From Terrabacter sp040702505 (lineage in GTDB: Bacteria; Actinomycetota; Actinomycetes; Actinomycetales; Dermatophilaceae): DNA of 64,000 nucleotides. Under the pieces are notes generated by a model. It saw nothing but the letters and a program-made list of their open reading frames with translations. It was not told where the DNA came from and made no database searches. A program made the translations under genes and the position numbers. The stretch lies in the NCBI RefSeq assembly GCF_040702505.1, contig NZ_JBFBLC010000002.1, forward strand, positions 124,001 to 188,000. The letters run 5' to 3'. This document shows, piece after piece, positions 7,952 to 16,465 of this stretch; within the stretch, counting starts at the first letter, position 1, and each line of letters opens with the position of its first letter.

Positions 7952-9444
7952 GACCCCGCCCCCTCTGCTGTCGGCTCCACCGTCGCCTCTCCGGGTTGCT
8001 TCCACGACGGTTTGCGCGACCGGTAGAACAGGAACGGCACGAGCAGCCCGAGACCCAGAGCGCCACCGGCGACGATGAGCAGGTAGAGGGCCGGGCTGCC
8101 GGACTCGAACTGCGACGGCGGGACGAACCCGATGAGCAGGGCCGCCAAGGAGGCCGCGAACCCGACCCCGCAGAGGGCCACGAGGATGGGGGCCCGGTAG
8201 CCGCGCGGGTGGTCCGGGTCGTTGCGGCGCAGACGCACGGCCGCGACGAACATCAGCAGGTACATGACCAGGTAGACCTGCGTGGTGATGACGGAGAAGA
8301 TCCAGTACGCGCTCGAGACGTTCGGGATCAGCGCGTAGCCCAACCCGATGACGGTCGTGACGATCCCCTGCGCGACGAGGATGTTCTGCTGCACGCCGTT
8401 CTTGTTGACCTTCTGCAGCCACGGGGGCAGGTAGCCCTCCTGACGGGAGATGAGCAGTAGGCCCTTCGACGGGCCGGCGAGCCAGGTGAGCATGCCGGCG
8501 AGCGAGGCGGACACGAGCATGATCCCGAAGATCGGGGTCAGCCACTGCGCGCCGAAGTTGGCCAGCACGGCGTCAAACGCCTGCATCACGCCGGCGGTGA
8601 GGGACAGCTCCTGGGCGGGCACAATCCAGCTGATGGCCAGGGCGGGCAGGATGAAGATCAGCAGCACCAGGCCCATGGCCAGGAACATCGACTTCGGGAA
8701 CTCCTTGCCCGGGTTCCTCAGCGATCCGACGTGCACCGCGTTCATCTCCATGCCGGAGTAGGACAGGAAGTTGTTCACGATCAGGACCAGGCTCGAGAGC
8801 CCGGCCCAGACGGGCAGCAGGTGGCTGGCGTCCATCGGGGCCGCGGAGGGGTTGCCCTGCCCGAGGAAGACGCCACCCAGGGTCACCAGGATGGCCCCGG
8901 GGATGAGCGTGCCGATGGTCAGGCCGGCACTGGCCAGACCGGCGACGCCCTTCGTGCCGCGCGAGGAGACCCAGACGCCCGTCCAGTAGACGACGACGAT
9001 CACCAGGGCCGTCCACACGCCGTTGGAGGCGAGTGCCGGGTTGATGACGTAGGCCAGGGTGCTGGCCACGAAGCCCAGCAGGCTCGGGTAGTAGAAGATC
9101 GTCATGGCGAACTGGCACCAGACGGCCAGGAACCCCATCGGCTTGGAGATGCCCCGGGACACCCAGTTGTAGACGCCGCCGTCCCAGCCGGAGGCGAGCT
9201 CCGCCGACACCAGCGAGGTAGGGATGAGGAAGACGATCGCCGGGACGACGTAGAGGAACACGCACGCCAGCCCGTACACGGCCATCGTCGGAGCCGCCCG
9301 CAGGCTCGCCACCGAGCTCGTGGTCATCATGGCCAGCGCGACCCACGAGATGTAGTCCCGCGAAGCTGCCTTGGTGCGGGCGGCCGGTACCGCGCCCGCA
9401 CCCGCCCCGGTCGTCGGCCGGGCCGGGACCTCAGCCGCGCTCAT
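7948..9444 (-). CDS. APC-superfamily amino acid permease (glutamate/GABA antiporter-like)
   Basis: Integral membrane amino acid transporter, 498 residues with about 12 hydrophobic helices. The first helices carry TTSSVASLRAAPTMAVYG, matching the substrate-cradling unwound helix of the APC fold, and GGVYNWVSRGISKPMGF is typical of the glutamate:GABA antiporter (GadC-like) branch. An internal GTLIPGAILVTLGGVFLG and YSGMEMNAVHVGSLRNPGKEFP support that branch. It is the first gene of an operon with the small anchored protein and the M20 dipeptidase. Substrate is not settled by sequence; amino acids released from dipeptides, or exchange across the membrane, are reasonable options. Confidence 0.88.
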   Translation of the reverse strand: MSAAEVPARPTTGAGAGAVPAARTKAASRDYISWVALAMMTTSSVASLRAAPTMAVYGLACVFLYVVPAIVFLIPTSLVSAELASGWDGGVYNWVSRGISKPMGFLAVWCQFAMTIFYYPSLLGFVASTLAYVINPALASNGVWTALVIVVVYWTGVWVSSRGTKGVAGLASAGLTIGTLIPGAILVTLGGVFLGQGNPSAAPMDASHLLPVWAGLSSLVLIVNNFLSYSGMEMNAVHVGSLRNPGKEFPKSMFLAMGLVLLIFILPALAISWIVPAQELSLTAGVMQAFDAVLANFGAQWLTPIFGIMLVSASLAGMLTWLAGPSKGLLLISRQEGYLPPWLQKVNKNGVQQNILVAQGIVTTVIGLGYALIPNVSSAYWIFSVITTQVYLVMYLLMFVAAVRLRRNDPDHPRGYRAPILVALCGVGFAASLAALLIGFVPPSQFESGSPALYLLIVAGGALGLGLLVPFLFYRSRKPSWKQPGEATVEPTAEGAGS

Positions 9445-9622
9445 GGTGGTCTCTCACGCTCACACGCACCGGGAAGACCGCTCCTTCAGCCAGCATCACC
9501 ATCAACCCCTCGAGAACGAGCGTTGCGCTTGCGCCTCGACGCTAGGAGTACGCCCTTGGACCGGGATCCCTCGCCGAGGATGAGATGAGGTGCGCCGACG
9601 GAGCGAGCCGACGCACACGCGG

Positions 9623-10870
9623 CTACTTGAGGACGGCCTCGCCCCGGGTCTGCAGCCGGGTCAGGATCGCCTGCGGATCCCCTTGTGGGAGCGTCTGCAG
9701 CTGGGTGTCGAAGTCCGCGAGAACGGGCTCCATCCCGGCGACGGTGACCGGGCCCTGGGCATACGACACCCCGGCGATGAAGGCAGCGTCGCTCGGGTAG
9801 GCACCCTTGTAGGCCGCCGCCGCCGACTTGATCGCGGGCATGACGCCCAGACCCTTGGCGAGCGTCAGTGCCGGCTCCTCGGTGGAGAGGTACTTGACGA
9901 GGTCGATCGCCGCGGCCTGGTGCTTGCTCGCAGCAGCCACCCCGTAGCACTGGGTGAACATCAGCGTCCCCCTCGCGGCAGGTCCGGCCGGCAGCTCGGC
10001 GGCCTGCCACCTGAGGTTGGGGTAGCTGTTCCGGAACACGCTCTTGGCAGAGGGCCCTTCGATGGCCATGGCGGCCTTGCCCTGGCCGAGCGCCTCGGCG
10101 CCCGAGGCGGCGCCGACGCCCGTGGGGTAGGAGGTGGTGCCGCTGGCCAGCAGCCTCTGGACCTCGGTCAGGCCGGCGAGGTTGCCCGGGGTGTCGGCCG
10201 TCATCTTCGTCTGGTCGGCGTTGACGATCCAGCCCCCGGCCTGCTTCATGAAGGGCCCCACCCCGTCGTGGGTGCCGTCGATGACCAGTCCTTTCACCGT
10301 GCCGCTCGTCAGCTTCCTCGCCACGGTCTCGAGGTCGGTCCAGGACTGCGGCCAGTGCTCGTGACTCAGACCGGCCCGCTCCCACAGGTCGGTGTTGATG
10401 ACGAGGGCCAGGGTGGAGAAGTCCTTGGGTGCGCAGTAGAACTTCCCGCCGTAGGTGAACGTGTCGACGAGGTGGTCGTAGAAGTCGCTCTTCATCTCGA
10501 GCTGGTCGCCGTAGGGCACGAGGTCTCCCGCCTTGGCATACGACGGGAACACCTTGGCGTCGGTGAAGAAGAGGTCTGGCGGCGCCCCGGAGGAGAACCC
10601 CTGCGAGAGCTGCCGGCCGATGTCGGAGGCGGCGACCACCTCGACCGTGTTGCCGGTCCTGTCCTCCCAGGGCCTGACCGTGTCCTGCTGGAGCTTGGTG
10701 TCTGCGGCGCGGTTCGAGGTGATCATCATCGTGATCGTGACCTGCTTGGCTCCTGCGCCCGGACTCGTGCTGCCACCGGACCCGTCAGTGCCCTGGCTCG
10801 GAGCGCAGGCCACGAGGCCGAGCGCTCCGGCGAGGCAGACCACGGCGCCGACGACGGCGGGCCTTCTCAC
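9623..10870 (-). CDS. Extracellular solute-binding lipoprotein, sugar ABC type (family 1), orphan
   Basis: Lipid-anchored ligand-binding protein, about 415 residues. The chosen GTG at 10870 gives a compact signal peptide ending in LVAC, with the lipidated Cys at residue 22; a GGAGGG box lies upstream. The mature part has the family 1 landmarks: an early strand VTITMMITS, PPDLFFTDA, YCAPKDFSTLALVINTDLW and GKAAMAIEGPSA. No permease or ATPase genes are next to it, which is unusual, so it either serves components encoded elsewhere or has another binding role. The uncharacterised gene at 10915-11574 is 44 bases upstream on the same strand. Ligand unknown. Confidence 0.87.
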   Translation of the reverse strand: MRRPAVVGAVVCLAGALGLVACAPSQGTDGSGGSTSPGAGAKQVTITMMITSNRAADTKLQQDTVRPWEDRTGNTVEVVAASDIGRQLSQGFSSGAPPDLFFTDAKVFPSYAKAGDLVPYGDQLEMKSDFYDHLVDTFTYGGKFYCAPKDFSTLALVINTDLWERAGLSHEHWPQSWTDLETVARKLTSGTVKGLVIDGTHDGVGPFMKQAGGWIVNADQTKMTADTPGNLAGLTEVQRLLASGTTSYPTGVGAASGAEALGQGKAAMAIEGPSAKSVFRNSYPNLRWQAAELPAGPAARGTLMFTQCYGVAAASKHQAAAIDLVKYLSTEEPALTLAKGLGVMPAIKSAAAAYKGAYPSDAAFIAGVSYAQGPVTVAGMEPVLADFDTQLQTLPQGDPQAILTRLQTRGEAVLK

Positions 10871-10914
10871 GGCGACCTGGTCCCTCCTTCCATACACGCC
10901 GGGGTCGTGACCTG

Positions 10915-11574
10915 TCACGACGCGACGACGTGGTTGGGCAGGATCGGGGAGTAGGCGGCCATCACGTCGATCCCGTCGCGCAGGAGCTTGACGAGCCGCT
11001 CCTGACGGTCGTCGACCCAGGCTCGCGCGATGCCGTCGACCGCGAGCGCCATGATCTTCGTGGCGCCGGCGGGACGCACGGCTGCCGGGCTGGAGCCGTG
11101 ACGTGACAGTTGGGCCCGCGCCCAGCGCTCCGCTGCCGGAGAGCTCGTGAGCGCGGCGCGGGACGCGGCGGACAGGTGGTCGGTGGAGTGGCCCTCCCGC
11201 CCAGCCAGCACCCGCTCGGCATTGAGGATGGCGAGGGCCATGAGGTTCTGCCGATCGTAGGTGGCGACCGGGAGGGCGGCGCGGGCTGCCGTCAGCAGCA
11301 GCGCCGTGGTCGCGGGGGGGTCCTCGGGCTTCAACCCGACGACCTCGGGGACCATGATCACCAGCTGTTGGCGGTGGGCGTCGTCGAGCACGTCGTTGAC
11401 CCAGCGGGCCAGCTCCGCGAGCACCGGATCAGTGCACGCCGGGTGGTCGCTCCACCGCTCACCCGCCAGGAACGAGGCCATCTCCATGAAGCAGGCACCC
11501 TTGCGGGGGCTGCGGTGGCGGCCGCGCGACAGCACCGGGACGCCGTCGGGAATGAAGGGGACTCGTCGTGCCAT
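10915..11574 (-). CDS. Conserved hypothetical protein (GACFMEMASFLAGE family)
   Basis: A 219-residue cytoplasmic protein that I cannot name. The ATG at 11574 has a GAGGAG box, so the 24 codons open upstream are ignored. The N-terminal third has a striking segment, RKGACFMEMASFLAGERWSDHP, followed by ELARWVNDVLDD; similar wording occurs in unnamed actinobacterial proteins, as far as I recall. The rest is mainly alpha-helical with alanine/leucine-rich stretches. No membrane segment or signal peptide. It lies upstream of the orphan solute-binding lipoprotein on the same strand, but a functional link is not established. Confidence 0.65.
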   Translation of the reverse strand: MARRVPFIPDGVPVLSRGRHRSPRKGACFMEMASFLAGERWSDHPACTDPVLAELARWVNDVLDDAHRQQLVIMVPEVVGLKPEDPPATTALLLTAARAALPVATYDRQNLMALAILNAERVLAGREGHSTDHLSAASRAALTSSPAAERWARAQLSRHGSSPAAVRPAGATKIMALAVDGIARAWVDDRQERLVKLLRDGIDVMAAYSPILPNHVVAS

Positions 11575-11715
11575 CGTCGCTCCTCGGGGGTGTTCGTCGC
11601 GGTCTGCAGCTGGTGTGCGTCGCGTGTGCCTTGGTCGGAGACCCACTCGGCCTAGACCACCGTCGCCCGCCAGGGTCGACGCCGCATCGTCATCTCCGGG
11701 TGATTGGCAGCCAGG

Positions 11716-12327
11716 TCACGAAGGCCGGTCCTGCACGCGTACGACGGCATCGAGCAGGGCGCTGTAGCTGGCCACCAGCGCGCGCCGCTCGGCGGCCAGG
11801 AGGGGGTCGGCCCGGTCGCACCCGGCCGCGACCCATCGGTCGGACAGGTCCATCGCCTCGACGCGGTGCTGCGCCGCGGTCTCGAGGCTGGCCGGGTCGG
11901 CCGTGTAGACGTACGCGTAGAGGTCCACGAGCGCTGCAACGAGCTGGTCCCGCGTCACGTCCTCGTGGTGCTGGTGGGCCCGGTGGACGCGCCACCACTC
12001 CACCTCGAGCGCGCTGGCGCGCGCCGGGTCGATGGCCAGACCACCGTGCCGCGCGACGAGCGCGTAGAAGCGGCGCATCTGCTCGCGAGCACCCTGCGGA
12101 TCGTTGTCCGGGTAGGGCGCCCAGAGCTGGTTGGCGCGCAGGACCCACCAGGCGCCACGCACGGCGTCGACCGGAAGCAGGCCGAAGCCCGCCGAGACCA
12201 TGCCATAGGCCCCGCGGAGGAAGGCCGGCCACTCGTGGCGGTAGTAGGCCGCCCAGGCGTCGGTCTCGTGGTGTCCGACGACGACCGGGTCGAACGAGCG
12301 CGGGTCACGACCGGACGCGTCACGCAT
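11716..12327 (-). CDS. Hypothetical helical protein, divergent from the DUF5995 gene
   Basis: A 203-residue protein not recognised. The ATG at 12327 has GAGGAGG four bases upstream. It begins with a polar stretch, then HHETDAWAAYYRHEWPAFLRGAYGMVSAGFG, rich in aromatic and histidine residues, followed by helical segments (VEWWRVHRAHQHHEDVTRDQLVAALVDLYAYVY). The density of histidine and tryptophan resembles helical-bundle enzymes of the DUF5995 kind, and that neighbour is encoded divergently 115 bases away, so the two may act together; that is inference. No signal peptide or clear membrane span. Confidence 0.65.
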   Translation of the reverse strand: MRDASGRDPRSFDPVVVGHHETDAWAAYYRHEWPAFLRGAYGMVSAGFGLLPVDAVRGAWWVLRANQLWAPYPDNDPQGAREQMRRFYALVARHGGLAIDPARASALEVEWWRVHRAHQHHEDVTRDQLVAALVDLYAYVYTADPASLETAAQHRVEAMDLSDRWVAAGCDRADPLLAAERRALVASYSALLDAVVRVQDRPS

Positions 12328-12442
12328 GAGGCCTCCTCGCACGAGGGACGCGCGATGGCACGTGCGCGGATCCCGCTGACGTTCTGCGCTGCTCGCCCCA
12401 GAATAGGGGCGGGGAGTCGGCCCGGGTGGGGGAGTCGTGGAC

Positions 12443-13210
12443 ATGAGCGGAACGGTCGGTGGACGCACGATCGCCGACGTGGTGGTCGCGATGGACGAGC
12501 GGCTCGAACGTCTGCGGGCGGACTCCGGCGAGGGCCGTCCGGCCCAGCGTGCGTTCCTCACCACCTACCGTCGCACGACGCTCGCGGTGGCGGACGCCGT
12601 CGCCGACGCGAGGTTCGAGGACCCCGAGTGGGTGGAGCGGTGGGACGTCGTCTTCGCCGACCTCTACCTCGAGGCGCTCGACGGCGACCTCAGCGGGTCA
12701 GGGAGGGTGTCGCGCCCGTGGCGCCTCGCCTTCGACGCGTCCGGGCTCCCGGCGCTGCGCAGCGTCCTGGTCGGGATGAACGCGCACATCAACTACGACC
12801 TGCCGCAGGCGCTGCTCGCCGTCATCGACGACGTCGACTTCGAGGACGCGCACCTGATGCACCGGCGCCGCCGGGACCACGAACGCATCGACGCCGTGCT
12901 CGCCGGCCGCGTGGCCGCAGAGGACGCGGAGCTCGCCTCGACGTCCGGACGGACCCTGATCGATCGCGCGCTCGCCCCGGCCAACCACGCGGCCTCGCGC
13001 CGGTTCCTGCGCGAGGCGCGGCGCAAGGTCTGGCACAACACTGCCGAGCTGCAACGCGCCCGCGTCGCCGGGCCGGAGGCGTATGCCGCCCGGCTCGCCG
13101 AGCTCGAGGTGCTGAGTGCCGCGCGTGTGGCTGACCTGCTCCTGCCCGGACAGGTCGTGCTGCGCCTCGCCGTCGCGGGGTTCGGCGTCACGCTGCCGCC
13201 GGCCGCCTGA
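12443..13210 (+). CDS. DUF5995 family protein
   Basis: Helical protein of 255 residues in the actinobacterial DUF5995 family, recognised by GMNAHINYDLPQALLAV about the middle and RRRRDHERIDAVL after it. The family is of unknown function; the conserved H/N/D residues suggest a metal or heme-like helical bundle, but this is not shown. The ATG at 12443 is eight bases from a GGGGGAG box; a GTG at 12437 would be too close. It shares a divergent promoter region with the 203-residue hypothetical protein on the other strand. Confidence 0.78.
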   Translation: MSGTVGGRTIADVVVAMDERLERLRADSGEGRPAQRAFLTTYRRTTLAVADAVADARFEDPEWVERWDVVFADLYLEALDGDLSGSGRVSRPWRLAFDASGLPALRSVLVGMNAHINYDLPQALLAVIDDVDFEDAHLMHRRRRDHERIDAVLAGRVAAEDAELASTSGRTLIDRALAPANHAASRRFLREARRKVWHNTAELQRARVAGPEAYAARLAELEVLSAARVADLLLPGQVVLRLAVAGFGVTLPPAA

Positions 13211-13440
13211 CCACCGACGGCATCGACCCTCGCCGGGCCCAACGTTCCTCGGTCCGGCGGCTGGCAGGCACGTGTCGAGCGAACTCGGCGACACTTCGAC
13301 GCGGCGGGAGGTCCCTGATCCTCGTCGGCTGCTGGCCTAGGGTTCATCGGCGACCCCGTGTCCGTGTCGACGTCGAGGGGTCACTTGCTCAGCGCGGTGA
13401 AGCGCACCCGACCTGGTCGAAAGGCGGCAGGGGTTTTCCA

Positions 13441-14538
13441 ATGGTCGATGTCCTGCTGGCCGGTGCGCTCTCCATGGCTGTGGCGCTGGGGTGCACGAAA
13501 CCGTTCATCGCCTACCTGGTCCGGCACCGCTACGGCCAGTTCGTCCGTGACGACCTCGTTCACCACCACGTCAAGCGCGGGAAGCCCACGATGGGTGGGG
13601 CCGTCATCATCGCTGCGGCCCTCGTGGGCTACTTCGGTTCGCACGCGCTGCTCGTGGCGCTCGGCGGCCTGGGAGTGCTCGAGGAGGTGCACAGCTCCAT
13701 CACGCTCAGCGCGCTGCTCGTGCTCTTCCTGCTCACCGGGCTCGGCCTGGTCGGGTTCCTGGACGACTGGACCAAGATCCGCAAGGAGCGCAGCCTCGGC
13801 CTCACGTCCAAGCAGAAGCTCCTCGGCCAGACCCTGGTCACCGTCGCGTTCGCCGTGGCGGCCCTGCTGGTCAAGGACGAGCGCGGGCTGGCTCCCGCCT
13901 CGACGGCGATCTCCGTCGTCAGGGACACCGACATCGACTTCGCCGTCGCGGGGCCCGTGGTGGCCGTCCTGTTGTTCGTCGCGTGGTCGAACGTGCTCAT
14001 CGCCGGGGCCTCCAACGGCGTGAACATCACCGACGGCCTGGACGGCCTGGCCACCGGTGCCTCGGTCATGGTGTTCGGCGCGTACACGATGGTCGCGCTG
14101 TCGCAGTTCAGGCAGGGGTGTCGGGTGGCCCCGGGCCCGGCGTGCTACGACGTGCCGGCCGCCCTCGACCTGGCGGTCGTCTCGTGCGCGATCGCCGGTG
14201 CCTGCTTCGGGTTCCTGTGGTGGAACACCTCGCCGGCGGAGATCATCATGGGCGACACCGGGTCCCTGTCGCTCGGCGCGGCGCTGGCCGGCCTCGCGAT
14301 CCTCACCCACACCCAGCTGCTCCTCGTGGTGCTGGGCGGCCTCTTCGTCATCGTCACCATGTCGGTCATCATCCAGGTCGTCAGCTTCAAGCTGACCGGC
14401 AGGAGAGTGTTCCGGATCGCGCCGCTGCACCACCACTTCGAGATGGTCGGGTGGTCCGAGGTCACCATCGTGGCGCGCTTCTGGATCATCGCGGCGATCT
14501 GCGTCGCGGCCGGGCTGGCGCTCTTCTACAGCGGATGA
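13441..14538 (+). CDS. mraY: Phospho-N-acetylmuramoyl-pentapeptide-transferase, stand-alone copy
   Basis: Membrane enzyme that moves phospho-MurNAc-pentapeptide from UDP to undecaprenyl phosphate, making lipid I. The 365-residue protein has about ten helices and every catalytic signature: KRGKPTMGG (46-53), the D108-D109 pair in GFLDDW, NGVNITDGLDGLATG (192-206), MGDTGSL (270-276) and LHHHFE (329-334). Length fits the family. What is odd is the location: the gene stands alone between a DUF5995 gene and a type VII secretion-like operon, with no murE, murF, murD or ftsW next to it. It may be a second copy, or the genome may have a broken-up dcw cluster; the window cannot decide. Confidence 0.93.
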   Translation: MVDVLLAGALSMAVALGCTKPFIAYLVRHRYGQFVRDDLVHHHVKRGKPTMGGAVIIAAALVGYFGSHALLVALGGLGVLEEVHSSITLSALLVLFLLTGLGLVGFLDDWTKIRKERSLGLTSKQKLLGQTLVTVAFAVAALLVKDERGLAPASTAISVVRDTDIDFAVAGPVVAVLLFVAWSNVLIAGASNGVNITDGLDGLATGASVMVFGAYTMVALSQFRQGCRVAPGPACYDVPAALDLAVVSCAIAGACFGFLWWNTSPAEIIMGDTGSLSLGAALAGLAILTHTQLLLVVLGGLFVIVTMSVIIQVVSFKLTGRRVFRIAPLHHHFEMVGWSEVTIVARFWIIAAICVAAGLALFYSG

Positions 14539-14570
14539 GCTGCCGGCCCGAACGACATTGCGTATGCCGT

Positions 14571-14587
14571 GTCGCGGGGTCCGCGAC
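14571..14587 (+). terminator. Hairpin after mraY
   Basis: Arms GTCGCGG and CCGCGAC with a GGT loop, 33 bases after the mraY stop and between two convergent genes. No T-run follows. Plausible rho-independent-like terminator of a high-GC genome. Confidence 0.45.
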
Positions 14588-14670
14588 CACGCACCCGTCG
14601 TGGCGCGGCTGGGGGCTCGGACGCTTCTGTGCACCGTTTGCCGGCTGATCCCAAGCGCCCGGCGCGGCTG

Positions 14671-15483
14671 TCAGCTCTCGGCGTCGGCCCCGAGCTCGGA
14701 GTCGGACGGCAGGATGCCCGACAGGAGGAACCAGACGTCGCTCGGGGTGGTGGGCACCAGCGCCAGACCGCCTGCCGTCGACCCGTCCCGGTCCGCTTCG
14801 AGCGCCAGCAAGCCCGCGGTCGTGTCGAGCGCGCTGACACGACGGCTCACCAGGTCCGCGTCGGAGGTCACGGGCCGGTCCGGCGGCGCCCACAGCACGT
14901 CTGCCGACCAGAAGCACCACGCCCCCGAGCGCACCAGCTCGGCCACTTCGCGCCAGTGCGGGTCGAGGGCAGCTGCGAGCTCGTCGGCGGCGCGAGCCCG
15001 CCGCTCGTCGTCGGGGTCGATGAGCCCGTCGAGCAGGTCGGGCGTCACCACCACGCTGCCTGGTTCCAGCCGCGGCCGCGGACGCAGCCGGACGAGGCGG
15101 GCGATCGTCGTCGGCACGAACTCGGTGGCCACGCCGGCGAAGTCGTAGCTGCCGTCACCGACGTCCGCCAGCACGGCGGACAGGAGCGACATCCAGCCCT
15201 GGTGCACGAGCACTCCCTGCCGGGAGGCCACCACCGTCTCGAGCCGGGCCAGGGGGCGGGTGACGGCGGCCAGGCCCGGGACCAGCACGTCGTGAGGGCG
15301 CCCGTCCACGACCACACCGGCCGCCACGAGCTCGGCAACCGGTCCCTCGGGACCGCCCGTGTCGGCACGGTGAGTGGCGGAGCGCGTGTCGTCGGAAGCC
15401 TTGGCGCCGAGGTCGACGAGGGCCTCGAAGGTGTCAGGGTCGAGGCGGACCCGACCCACGGCGGCGTCGAACTGCACGGTCAC
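14671..15483 (-). CDS. Last gene of the WXG-type operon; possible EspG-like secretion helper
   Basis: A 270-residue soluble protein. The GTG at 15483 overlaps the previous stop (GTGA) and has GGAGGAGG upstream, so it is coupled to the LpqN-like gene. The sequence has a repeated beta/alpha feel (LARLETVVASRQGVLVHQGWMS, then ATEFVPTTIARLVRLRPRPRL, then DVWFLLSGILPSD). Its size, acidic character and position behind a WXG100-type gene recall the EspG chaperones of ESX systems, but I see no decisive EspG motif, so this is a weak suggestion. No signal peptide or membrane helix. Confidence 0.6.
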   Translation of the reverse strand: MTVQFDAAVGRVRLDPDTFEALVDLGAKASDDTRSATHRADTGGPEGPVAELVAAGVVVDGRPHDVLVPGLAAVTRPLARLETVVASRQGVLVHQGWMSLLSAVLADVGDGSYDFAGVATEFVPTTIARLVRLRPRPRLEPGSVVVTPDLLDGLIDPDDERRARAADELAAALDPHWREVAELVRSGAWCFWSADVLWAPPDRPVTSDADLVSRRVSALDTTAGLLALEADRDGSTAGGLALVPTTPSDVWFLLSGILPSDSELGADAES

Positions 15484-15974
15484 GCCGACCTCCTCCCTGC
15501 GGCGTCGGGGTCGAGGACGAGACTCGCGAAGACGTGGGCCAGCAGCTGGCTCTGTGCTGCCCATGCCAGCGTGCTCGTCGTCGCGGTCAAGGTCACGCCC
15601 GTCTTGTCGACGAGGGTGGAGCGCTGCTCCACGGTGACCGAGCGGTTGTCCTCGGTGGCATACGTGGCCAGGCGTCGGAGTCCGGGCTGGCCACCGACCG
15701 CGAGGAGCTCGGCATCGAGCGGGACGTAGTCGGCGAGGTGCGCGGCGAGGTAGGACTCGGTGCCCACCTGCCAGTCACGAAGCGACATCGCGACGTCCGT
15801 CACGGTGAGCACGAGGTTGGCCCGGAACAGGCCGTCCTGCTCGGGCTCGACGACCACGAGCTCGACCCCGTCGTGGGGGTGGTGGACGGTCTCCCAGGCG
15901 TCGGGGACGAGCAACGAGACAGCGCCGTCGGCGACGACCTCGCGACGAGGGTCGCCGGGGGCAGGCAGGCTCAT
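15480..15974 (-). CDS. LpqN/DUF1795-like protein of the WXG-type operon
   Basis: A 164-residue protein. After a short leader the sequence reads VSLLVPDAWETV, the typical opening of LpqN/LpqT and DcrB/DUF1795 domains (a beta sandwich made from a PSP-like fold), then strands ELVVVEPEQ, ANLVLTVTDV, and a final YATEDNRSVTVEQRSTLVD hairpin pair. No lipobox or signal peptide is present, so unlike mycobacterial LpqN it looks cytoplasmic. Its ATG overlaps the stop of the membrane protein gene before it and its stop overlaps the next start, giving tight coupling. In mycobacteria relatives accompany cell-envelope and type VII secretion proteins. Confidence 0.65.
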   Translation of the reverse strand: MSLPAPGDPRREVVADGAVSLLVPDAWETVHHPHDGVELVVVEPEQDGLFRANLVLTVTDVAMSLRDWQVGTESYLAAHLADYVPLDAELLAVGGQPGLRRLATYATEDNRSVTVEQRSTLVDKTGVTLTATTSTLAWAAQSQLLAHVFASLVLDPDAAGRRSA

Positions 15975-16366
15975 CGGGCGCTCCGTCGTTGGGACTTGCG
16001 CCGGTCACCGATGATGCGGACCTGCAGGCGCGGGGCTCGGGCCTCCTGCGACCAGCGGGGGACGTACCAGCGGGGGGCGGGCAGGAAGAGGCCGCCCCAC
16101 AGACTCACGACCAGTCCGACGATCAGCAGCGGGACGAACGCGAGTGCCCCCGTGTTCGCGCCGTCGTCATAGCCTCGCAGCCCGGCGGTGGCGGCGAGCA
16201 CGAGTGCGAGCCCCGGCAGCCAGAAGAGGATCGCGGACTCCTGGAGGCGGTCGCCGACCCACCAGCGGGCGGCGTGGGTGCGGCCGAGGCGTGACCAGAC
16301 GACGAACCCCAGCAAGGCGACGGCGACGACGACGAGGAGGGCTGACACGGCCACGACTCTACCCAC
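15971..16366 (-). CDS. Small three-helix membrane protein of the WXG-type operon
   Basis: A 131-residue membrane protein with three predicted helices: an N-terminal one (SALLVVVAVALLGFVVWS), a second (AILFWLPGLALVLAATAGL) and a third (ALAFVPLLIVGLVVSLWGGLFL), followed by a basic cytoplasmic tail ending RRKSQRRSAR. Three GTG codons (16366, 16354, 16348) could start it and none has a strong ribosome site, so the exact N-terminus is open. The stop overlaps the next ATG. Not recognised as a known T7SS core component. Confidence 0.65.
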   Translation of the reverse strand: MGRVVAVSALLVVVAVALLGFVVWSRLGRTHAARWWVGDRLQESAILFWLPGLALVLAATAGLRGYDDGANTGALAFVPLLIVGLVVSLWGGLFLPAPRWYVPRWSQEARAPRLQVRIIGDRRKSQRRSAR

Positions 16367-16465
16367 GCAGGCCGGTGTCGGCCTGCCCGAAGGAGCCGGC
16401 GCGACCGGCGCCGCGGTGACCGGGCCGGACGCGGTGTCGGGCGATGTGGCGAGGCGTCTTGCCCA

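Noticed and set aside
6488..8026. A 512-residue open frame on the + strand
   Set aside because: It spans the complement of the M20 dipeptidase, the small anchored protein and part of the permease, all of which have clear motifs; low-complexity arginine/glycine composition.
7508..8545. A long leftward frame that starts upstream inside the permease
   Set aside because: Only its last 147 codons look like a protein; the rest is the permease in another frame. I placed the start at the ATG overlapping the permease stop.
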